Assembly: GCA_945906975.1 (NCBI GenBank)
Contig: CAMDRY010000071.1
Coordinates: forward strand, 1 to 11,133
Direction: 5' to 3'
DNA from: Bordetella parapertussis
GTDB taxonomy: Bacteria; Pseudomonadota; Gammaproteobacteria; Burkholderiales; SG8-39
DNA: 11,133 bases
Shown here: piece by piece, positions 6,249-11,133 of the stretch
Numbering within the stretch: position 1 is the first letter of the stretch
Layout: the number at the start of each line of letters is the position of its first letter
Notes under the pieces: generated by a model
Seen by the model: only the letters and a program-made list of their open reading frames with translations
What the model was told of the DNA's origin: nothing
Databases searched by the model: none
Program-made: the position numbers and the translations under genes

Positions 6249-6986
6249 TCAATTCATCACAAAGCCGCCGTTGACCGGCAGCAGCTGCCCGGTAACAAAG
6301 CTTGCGGCATCGGATAACAGGAACATCACGGCGCCGCAGACATCATCCGGATGCTGCGCGCGGTTGATTGAGCGGCCGTTGACATACAGTTCATGCCGAT
6401 CGGCCGGTACGTATTCGGTCGCCTCGACCAGAGTCAGGCCGGGGGCGACGCAATTGACGGCGATGCCGTGTGCGCCCAGTTCGCGCGACATCGAGCGCGA
6501 CATCGATATGATCGCTCCCTTGCTTGCGACGTAATGCATCAAGCGCGGCGCACCCCATAGCGCGGTGTCCGAGGCGATGTTCACGACCTTGCCTTGCCCG
6601 GACTGTTTTAGCCAGGGTAGCGCCGCGCGGGTGGCAAGCCAGGTGCCGCGCACATTCACCGTCATGACCCGGTCCCAGGTGGCGATGTCGATGTCCTCCA
6701 TCGTCTTTCCACCTATGCCGGTGGCGATGGCGCCGTTGTTGACGAGGCCGTCAAGGCCGCCCAACGCCGCGGCGCAGGCGGACAGGCATGCCTCTATGGA
6801 CTCGGGCGAGCCAAGGTCGACGTGGGCGAAGTGCGCGCCGGTCTCCTTTGCCGTTTCGCGCCCGCGCTCTTCAAGGATATCGGCGATGGCGACGTGTGCG
6901 CCGGCGGCGATGGCCGCTTCGGCGAAGGCGCGGCCAAGGCCGCGGGCACCGCCGGTGACGACGATTTTTTTATTTTTCAGCAGCAT
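6249..6986 (-). CDS. Short-chain dehydrogenase/reductase (classical SDR, active-site residues intact)
   Basis: A 245-residue NAD(P)-dependent oxidoreductase. It carries the cofactor loop TGGARGLG at 11-18, Asp36 after the second strand (suggesting NAD preference), NNGA at 83-86 in place of the usual NNAG, and a full catalytic set Asn111, Ser139, Tyr152 and Lys156 (HYVASKGA). The C-terminal VTGQLLPVNGGF is typical of the FabG/cis-dihydrodiol dehydrogenase-like group. The ATG at 6986 is chosen because it places the first beta strand directly after the start and lies 14 bases after the oxygenase stop. Longer readings in this frame run across the oxygenase gene and are not real. There is no clear Shine-Dalgarno, so translation may depend on coupling to the oxygenase. 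It probably oxidises a hydroxylated product of the oxygenase (inference). Confidence 0.94.
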   Translation of the reverse strand: MLLKNKKIVVTGGARGLGRAFAEAAIAAGAHVAIADILEERGRETAKETGAHFAHVDLGSPESIEACLSACAAALGGLDGLVNNGAIATGIGGKTMEDIDIATWDRVMTVNVRGTWLATRAALPWLKQSGQGKVVNIASDTALWGAPRLMHYVASKGAIISMSRSMSRELGAHGIAVNCVAPGLTLVEATEYVPADRHELYVNGRSINRAQHPDDVCGAVMFLLSDAASFVTGQLLPVNGGFVMN

Positions 6987-7000
6987 GCGTATCGTTGATT

Positions 7001-8044
7001 TCAGACGGTGGTGGCGGATGGTTTTGCCACGGCGTCGAGTGCGGCCAGCTGTGCCTCGGCTTTTTGTTCGAACATGCGGCGCACGCGCGCCATGCCGGTG
7101 TCGTGCTGGTAGAGGAACTCGTTCTGCCGCGCGTTGGGCGCGAGGTTCTCCAGCACGACGTGATCCTGTTCCAGCACCTCCCAGTGCAGGCCCTCGAGGC
7201 GGTTGCGGTACAAAAAGCGCCAGGTGTCGCGCTGCCAGCCGCTGAGCTTGCGGCAGCGCCAGAAAAACACCTGCACATGGTTTTCGTCTATGGGCGTGGC
7301 ATAGCCGATGATGTAGAAGGAGCCGCCCGGACCGTGTTTTTTCTGGTAGGGAATGGACAGGCGCATCCACATGCTGCCGGTGTCGGCCAGCTCCACCCAG
7401 TCGAAATTGACTTCGCGCTGGCCGATTTTCTCGAACAGGATGCCGTGCGCTGTTTTCTTGACGCGCATTTCCGCCTGCTTGTCGCCCATCGCCATGGAGT
7501 GGGAGCGGGCGTGCAGGTAGGCGCCGTGCATCGGGTCCATGACGTTGTCAACGGCGTACTGGTGGTTGCATTCCCACATCGCCGTGCAGAGCATCGAGGC
7601 CCAGTCATCCGAGGCAAGCTGTTCGGGCAGTTCCAGCGGCGAGGGTTCGCTGTGCAGCGCATCGCCGAACCAGACGAAAATACCGCCGCGCGTTTCCTGC
7701 ACCGGATAGTGCTTGAGGCATTGCTGGCCCTCGAGCGGACAGGCCTTTACCGCCGGGACGTTTGTCACCGTGCCGCTGCCGTTTATTTCGATGCCGTGGT
7801 ACCAGCAGGCGACGCGGTCGCCCAGGTTCCAGCCCAGCGACAGGCGCGCGCCGCGGTGGGGGCAGCGGTCTTCAATGGCGTGCAGCTTGCCGTCCTTGTC
7901 GCGCCACAGCACGATGTTCTCACCCAGGCGCGTGATGCCCAGCGGCGCCGCGTGCAGTCGCCATGAGGGCAGCACCGGGTACCAGTAATTGCGCAGGCCG
8001 GTGGCGAGCAGCGCCCCGACGCGTTCCTTGATCGCTTCAGTCAT
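7001..8044 (-). CDS. Rieske non-heme-iron oxygenase, alpha (catalytic) subunit
   Basis: A 347-residue oxygenase. The Rieske [2Fe-2S] ligands are Cys61 and His63 (CPHRGARLS) and Cys80 and His83 (CWYHG). The mononuclear iron site follows in DNVMDPMHGAYLH: Asp170 as electron bridge, His173 and His178 as ligands. Asp294 in LEQDHVVLE is the likely third ligand. Length and layout resemble the vanillate O-demethylase / phthalate-type oxygenases that act as alpha-only trimers and perform hydroxylation, O- or N-demethylation. No beta subunit gene is next to it. The ATG at 8044 has GGGAGAAGG just upstream. It needs an electron-transfer chain: a probable Rieske ferredoxin is encoded at the far right edge of the window, and no reductase is visible. 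It is followed directly by a dehydrogenase. Substrate unknown. Confidence 0.95.
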   Translation of the reverse strand: MTEAIKERVGALLATGLRNYWYPVLPSWRLHAAPLGITRLGENIVLWRDKDGKLHAIEDRCPHRGARLSLGWNLGDRVACWYHGIEINGSGTVTNVPAVKACPLEGQQCLKHYPVQETRGGIFVWFGDALHSEPSPLELPEQLASDDWASMLCTAMWECNHQYAVDNVMDPMHGAYLHARSHSMAMGDKQAEMRVKKTAHGILFEKIGQREVNFDWVELADTGSMWMRLSIPYQKKHGPGGSFYIIGYATPIDENHVQVFFWRCRKLSGWQRDTWRFLYRNRLEGLHWEVLEQDHVVLENLAPNARQNEFLYQHDTGMARVRRMFEQKAEAQLAALDAVAKPSATTV

Positions 8045-8087
8045 GCCCTTCTCCCAGATTGGAGGCGTTGAATGGATGCTTGCTCAT
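8037..8087 (-). other. Possible 16-codon leader ORF overlapping the oxygenase start
   Basis: In the 71-base spacer between permease and oxygenase, an ATG at 8087 (preceded by ACAAGG) opens a 16-residue frame, MSKHPFNASNLGEGHD. Its TGA ends inside the oxygenase gene, overlapping its start by 8 bases (ATGACTGA). The same 8-base ATGNNTRA arrangement links other genes in this operon. It could couple translation of the oxygenase, be a remnant of a lost gene, or be chance. There is no homology support. Confidence 0.25.
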
Positions 8088-8115
8088 GCCTTGTCCGTGG
8101 CGGTGTCAAACGGGG

Positions 8116-8904
8116 TCAAATCGTCTGGTGCTGCGCGCGCGGTACCCAGTGCAGCACGCGGCGCTCGGCCAGCACCACCGCGCCATAGGCGGCGATGCCG
8201 ATGATGGTGAGCATGATGATGGCGACGAACACCATCGCCGTATTGCCCTGGCCCTCGCCAAAGGTGAGCAGGTAGCCAAGGCCCATATTGCCGCCGACCA
8301 GTTCGCCGACTACGACGCCGATCACCGCCAGTGTCGCGCCGATGCGCAGGCCCGAGAACAAGGGCGGCAGTGTCGTCGGGTATTCGATCATGCTGAAGAT
8401 CTGCCAGCGTGAGGCCGAGAACGAGCGCCCGAGGTTGACCAGGTCCGGGTCGACGGCGCGGATCGCCGTCAGTACGTTGACCATCACCGGGAAAAACACG
8501 ATCAGGATGGCGACAAGGATCTTGGGGTAGACGGTGAAGCCCATCCACATCACGAACAGTGGCGCGAACGCCACCTTGGGTGCGATCTGCAGCGCCAGCA
8601 GGTAGGGCGAGAGCACCAGCTCGGTCTTGGGGGAAATGCCAAGGGCAAAGCCGATGAGTACGCCCAGCAGCGAGCCGAGCACAAAGCCCACCACCACTTC
8701 GAGGGCGGTGATGCCGGTATGGAACATCAGCTTTTCGCTGCCAAGCATGCGCAGGAATTCGCCCCACACCTTGGTGGGTGGGGGCAGAATGAATTCGGGT
8801 ACGCCGGCGAGGCCCGGCAGCCATTGCCAGGCGGCCAGAAATACCAGCAGCACAGCCGCGCTGGCCATGATCATGCCGCTGCTGAAATTGCTGCGTGTGC
8901 TCAT
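8116..8904 (-). CDS. ABC transporter permease, SsuC/TauC-like (nitrate/sulfonate/taurine class)
   Basis: A 262-residue inner-membrane permease. Hydrophobic segments are visible at about residues 11-30, 64-90, 98-120, 127-148, 183-204 and 222-246, consistent with six membrane spans. The cytoplasmic EAA-type loop that docks the ATPase covers about 150-188 (VDPDLVNLGRSFSASRWQIF followed by PTTLPPLFSGLRIG). The ATG at 8904 is preceded by AAGGACC at a suitable distance. The frame is open further upstream to 9030, but that part overlaps the binding-protein gene. It follows the binding protein by 34 bases and completes the importer. This subfamily carries sulfonates, pyrimidine precursors, aromatic acids and others, so the class does not fix the substrate; the catabolic context suggests the operon's own substrate. 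Confidence 0.94.
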   Translation of the reverse strand: MSTRSNFSSGMIMASAAVLLVFLAAWQWLPGLAGVPEFILPPPTKVWGEFLRMLGSEKLMFHTGITALEVVVGFVLGSLLGVLIGFALGISPKTELVLSPYLLALQIAPKVAFAPLFVMWMGFTVYPKILVAILIVFFPVMVNVLTAIRAVDPDLVNLGRSFSASRWQIFSMIEYPTTLPPLFSGLRIGATLAVIGVVVGELVGGNMGLGYLLTFGEGQGNTAMVFVAIIMLTIIGIAAYGAVVLAERRVLHWVPRAQHQTI

Positions 8905-8938
8905 GAGTGGTCCTTGCCGCCTTGCCTGTTGTGATTGG

Positions 8939-9931
8939 TTATTGCACGAACTGGTTGGTGTAAAGTTCGGCGATCGGTGCCTCCTTGGGCACGATGCCTT
9001 CCTTGACGTAAAACTTCTGCACGATGGCAAGGCGCTCCGGGTCCATCGCCCCTATGGTTTTCTGGCCCGGATAGACGTAGGTGTTGTAAAGCGTGAACAC
9101 CTCTTCGATGTAGGCTTCCTTACCCTTGAGCGAGGGCACCGCGCCGACGTAGGCGATGGCGGCGGATTTTGGATCCTTCATGATGTCTTGCATGCCCTTC
9201 AGTGTGGCGCGCACCAGTTTCTTGATCAGTTCGGGTCTTTTCTGGATGGTTTCATCCGAGGCCAGAATGGCCTGCGCCATGCTCTTGAAGTAATCGTCGG
9301 ATGAGTAGATCTTGATCTTGGCCGCCGGATCTTTGTTGACGAGGGCGATCCAGTCGGGCACCGAGGCCATGGCGTCGGCCTTGCCGGCGGCAAAGAGCTG
9401 CCACACGCCGGCCGGGCCCGCCGCCTGCGCGTCCACATCGTTTTTGGAAAGGCCTGCGGTGGCGAGCATGCCAAGCAGCGAGTAAAAAGTGGTGTCCTGA
9501 TAGGCCATGGTGGTGACGGTGCGGCCCTTGAGGTCCTTTGGGCCGTTGATGCCTTTGCCGTCGCGAACCACCAGTTGGGTCAGCGATTTTCCGCCCAGCA
9601 CGGCGACGGCCTTGACCGGCACGCCTTGCGCGCGCGCGATGATGGAGGTGTCGCCGATGGCGCCGCCGATGAGCGCGTTGCCGGCGCCAATCTGCTTGGC
9701 CACATCAACGCCGCCCTTGGCCGAAACAAAGCTGACCTTGAGGCCCTCCGCGGCGTAATAGCCGCGCGCCTGCGCAACCATCCACGGACCGAAGGCCGGC
9801 AATGTTGCCGGGGCGGGCAGCAGATAGGTGATCTCCTCGAGGTTCTGCGCTTTTGCGCCAAGGCTGAGTGCAAGGCCCACGGCCAACCCGGACGCGCAGG
9901 CGGCGGTGCGGAGGAAACGGCGTTTGTTCAT
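8939..9931 (-). CDS. ABC transporter periplasmic substrate-binding protein, NMT1/SsuA-like
   Basis: A 330-residue exported binding protein. It begins with a basic MNKRRFLR, a hydrophobic core to about residue 25, and a likely signal peptidase site after GAKA (residue 28). The mature protein shows the NMT1/THI5-like pattern: FGPWMVAQARGYYAAEGLKV near the start of lobe 1, then GDTSIIARAQGVPVKAVAV, DLKGRTVTTM, and GKADAMASVPDWIA in the hinge region. The ATG at 9931 is selected over an in-frame ATG at 9958 because AGGAG lies 8-12 bases upstream of it and the signal peptide then begins correctly. It is 44 bases downstream of the ATPase gene. The ligand is not deducible; relatives bind sulfonates, aromatic acids or thiamine precursors. 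Family call firm, ligand open. Confidence 0.94.
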   Translation of the reverse strand: MNKRRFLRTAACASGLAVGLALSLGAKAQNLEEITYLLPAPATLPAFGPWMVAQARGYYAAEGLKVSFVSAKGGVDVAKQIGAGNALIGGAIGDTSIIARAQGVPVKAVAVLGGKSLTQLVVRDGKGINGPKDLKGRTVTTMAYQDTTFYSLLGMLATAGLSKNDVDAQAAGPAGVWQLFAAGKADAMASVPDWIALVNKDPAAKIKIYSSDDYFKSMAQAILASDETIQKRPELIKKLVRATLKGMQDIMKDPKSAAIAYVGAVPSLKGKEAYIEEVFTLYNTYVYPGQKTIGAMDPERLAIVQKFYVKEGIVPKEAPIAELYTNQFVQ

Positions 9932-9975
9932 GGTGTGCACTCCTGTGGGTTTCATCATTCCGGGTGGGCAAAGGA

Positions 9976-10776
9976 TTAGATTTGTCCGGCGGTTTCGGGC
10001 TCGCCGATATGCAGCAGTTCCATCAGGCGCGCGACGTAGACGCCGACCTGGGGATGGCGGCGCCGCAGCATCGGATTGTCGCGATGCGGGATGTCGACGG
10101 TGATCTCTTCAATGATGGTGCCGGGCCGGCGGCTCATCACCAGCACGCGGTCCGACAGCGCAATGGATTCGACCAGGTCGTGGGTGATGAACAAAGCGGT
10201 CTTTTTTTCCGCGGCCAGGGTTTGCGCGAGGTCTTGCTGCAGAATCATTTTTGTCTGCGCGTCGAGGGCCGAGAAAGGCTCATCCATCAGCAGCACCAGC
10301 GGATCGACGGCCAGTGTGCGCGCGAGCGCCGCGCGCTGGCGCATGCCGCCGGAGAGCTGGTGGGGGAAATGGTTTTCGAAGCCGCCCAGGTGGCATTTGG
10401 TGATCAGGCGGAGGGCTTTTTCGCGTCTTTCGGCGCGTCCCGCGCCCTGGATTTCCAGGCCGAGTTCGACGTTCTGGCGAATGCTGCGCCAAGGCAGCAG
10501 CAAGTCCTTTTGCAGCATGAAGGCGACCTGGCGGTTGGGGCCGTCGACCTGCCTGCCGTCGACGTAGACCGAGCCTTCGCTGGGCAGGTACAGGCCGGAG
10601 CCCATGTTGAGCAGCGTGGACTTGCCGCAGCCGGAGGGGCCGATCAGCGACACCACCTCGCCCTCACGGATGGCCAGATTGACGTCCTTGACCGCGGTGA
10701 CAACTTCGCCGCCGCGAGCGGAACCGAAAATCTTGGTGACGGCGTTGAATTCGATGCGGATGGCGGCGTTGTTCAT
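9976..10776 (-). CDS. ABC transporter ATP-binding protein, SsuB/TauB-like
   Basis: A 266-residue importer ATPase with all the nucleotide-binding motifs intact: Walker A GPSGCGKST (46-54), Q-loop Gln89 in MLQKDLLLPW, signature LSGGMRQR (141-148), Walker B VLLMDEP (161-167) and switch His199 in FITHD. The Q-loop followed by LLPW and the D-loop SALDAQT are typical of the nitrate/sulfonate/taurine family. It energises the permease and binding protein encoded immediately after it. The ATG at 10776 starts 6 bases after the stop of the small HTH-like gene. Only a weak AAGAA purine stretch lies in front, so its translation may depend on re-initiation after that gene. Confidence 0.96.
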   Translation of the reverse strand: MNNAAIRIEFNAVTKIFGSARGGEVVTAVKDVNLAIREGEVVSLIGPSGCGKSTLLNMGSGLYLPSEGSVYVDGRQVDGPNRQVAFMLQKDLLLPWRSIRQNVELGLEIQGAGRAERREKALRLITKCHLGGFENHFPHQLSGGMRQRAALARTLAVDPLVLLMDEPFSALDAQTKMILQQDLAQTLAAEKKTALFITHDLVESIALSDRVLVMSRRPGTIIEEITVDIPHRDNPMLRRRHPQVGVYVARLMELLHIGEPETAGQI

Positions 10777-10782
10777 GCGTTC

Positions 10783-11079
10783 TTATTCTTTGCCCAGTTG
10801 CCGCATCACCGCCTGGAAGCTCGCCTCCGTCCAGGCCGCGCCGTCGGGCGCATGGCCGCCCAACTCGTTGAGTTTGGCGACCACAGCGGGCAGCGCCTCG
10901 ATGCCGGCGACAAACACCTGCTCCAGCAGGTCGCCGAGTTGGTTTTCAAACGGGGTGGGTGGTGCTGCGCGGTTTTGCCAGATCATGTTCTTGATCTGCT
11001 CGACCTTCTCGATCGAGCCTTTGTGCGAGTCCGGGCTGATTGAGGACGGTTGCAGGTAGGGGTTGTGGTCCATGTTCAT
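10783..11079 (-). CDS. Small protein with recombinase-like helix-turn-helix domain
   Basis: A 98-residue protein. The N-terminal 40 residues are polar and look flexible (NPYLQPSS...). The C-terminal half, about 42-96, reads TPFENQLGDLLEQVF, VAGIEALPAVVAKLNELG and then PDGAAWTEASFQAVMRQLG. The pattern hydrophobic helix, LNxxG, PxGxxWT, helix is the one seen at the DNA-binding end of large serine recombinases. I recall small free-standing proteins of this kind being labelled 'recombinase-like helix-turn-helix' and found near Rieske oxygenase genes. It is too short to be a recombinase and has no catalytic domain. Its start overlaps the ferredoxin stop by 4 bases (ATGA) with AAGGTGG just upstream; a second ATG two codons later is equally possible. 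A regulator or an accessory to the oxygenase are both conceivable; function unknown. Confidence 0.8.
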   Translation of the reverse strand: MNMDHNPYLQPSSISPDSHKGSIEKVEQIKNMIWQNRAAPPTPFENQLGDLLEQVFVAGIEALPAVVAKLNELGGHAPDGAAWTEASFQAVMRQLGKE

Positions 11080-11133
11080 TCCACCTTGATCAAAATGCGG
11101 TCGCCCTCGACGCGCAGGGGGTAGACTTTAAGG
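11076..11133 (-). CDS. C-terminal end of a probable Rieske-type ferredoxin (partial, runs off the right edge)
   Basis: Only the last 18 codons and the TGA stop are visible, reading LKVYPLRVEGDRILIKVE. A Leu-Lys-x-Tyr-Pro-x-x-Val-Glu-Gly-Asp-x-Ile strand pair at the very C-terminus is typical of small Rieske ferredoxins and of NirD-like proteins. The metal-binding motifs would be outside the window. It overlaps the following gene by 4 bases. If correct, it would pass electrons to the oxygenase encoded about 3 kb downstream. The call rests on a short stretch and on context, so it is tentative. Confidence 0.55.
   Translation of the reverse strand, partial: LKVYPLRVEGDRILIKVE

Noticed and set aside
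6987..7370. N-terminal extension of the intact SDR to 373 residues
   Set aside because: It overlaps the Rieske oxygenase C-terminal coding region; the SDR fold begins right after the ATG at 6986.
8084..8824. 246-residue open frame on the minus strand
   Set aside because: It lies in another frame of the permease gene, which has clear membrane segments and the docking loop; the alternative translation is Arg/Pro-rich with no hydrophobic spans.
8905..9975. Search for attenuators or terminators in the gaps flanking the binding-protein gene
   Set aside because: Neither gap (8905-8938 or 9932-9975) shows a stable inverted repeat followed by a T run on the transcribed strand.
9868..11043. 391-residue open frame on the plus strand
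   Set aside because: It is antisense to the complete ABC ATPase and HTH-like genes. Its sequence is an artefact of GC-rich codon bias, with no recognisable motif.

Overview
The window looks like chromosomal DNA of a GC-rich proteobacterium. Codon use, the gene families and the style of the cluster all suggest a betaproteobacterium of the Burkholderiales, but this is a judgement by eye with no rRNA or housekeeping marker to confirm it. Every convincing gene lies on the minus strand and reads from the right edge to the left edge. The genes overlap or sit within about 100 bases of one another, so the whole window is probably the interior of one long catabolic operon. Both ends are cut: a ferredoxin-like gene at the right edge and an aldehyde dehydrogenase at the left edge. 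No gene-free stretch longer than 100 bases exists, and I see no convincing terminator, tRNA, rRNA, IS element or CRISPR array.

In transcription order (right to left) the layout is as follows. (1) The C-terminal end of a probable Rieske ferredoxin (11133-11076) and a 98-residue protein with a recombinase-like helix-turn-helix (11079-10783). (2) An ABC importer of the nitrate/sulfonate/taurine (SsuABC/TauABC-like) class: ATPase, periplasmic binding protein and permease (10776-8116). (3) A Rieske non-heme-iron oxygenase alpha subunit (8044-7001) and a normal short-chain dehydrogenase (6986-6249). (4) A 14-bp tandem repeat array, then a cupin (6151-5612), an alpha/beta hydrolase (5603-4752), an IclR-type regulator (4750-3971) and a second, catalytically aberrant short-chain dehydrogenase (3974-3171). 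(5) A full-length three-domain thiamine-diphosphate enzyme (3178-1520), an aspartate-dehydrogenase-family (NadX/DUF108) enzyme (1527-730), a second and unrelated 14-bp tandem array, and the aldehyde dehydrogenase (671-1).

Read as a pathway, the importer brings in an unknown organic acid or aromatic compound. The Rieske oxygenase (with the ferredoxin and an unseen reductase) hydroxylates or demethylates it. The dehydrogenase oxidises the product, and the hydrolase and cupin process an intermediate. The AspDH-like enzyme, ThDP enzyme and aldehyde dehydrogenase could form an 'amino acid to 2-oxo acid to aldehyde to carboxylate' relay. The IclR protein is probably the local regulator. The substrate is not identifiable from the sequence, and I know of no characterised pathway with exactly this gene set.

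The points most worth a second look are these: the short-chain dehydrogenase whose Asn-Ser-Tyr-Lys catalytic set reads Lys-Ser-Thr-Arg; the two independent 14-bp tandem arrays occupying intergenic junctions of the same operon; the small HTH-like protein between ferredoxin and transporter genes; the cupin with Arg in place of a metal-binding His; and the AspDH/ThDP/ALDH combination itself.
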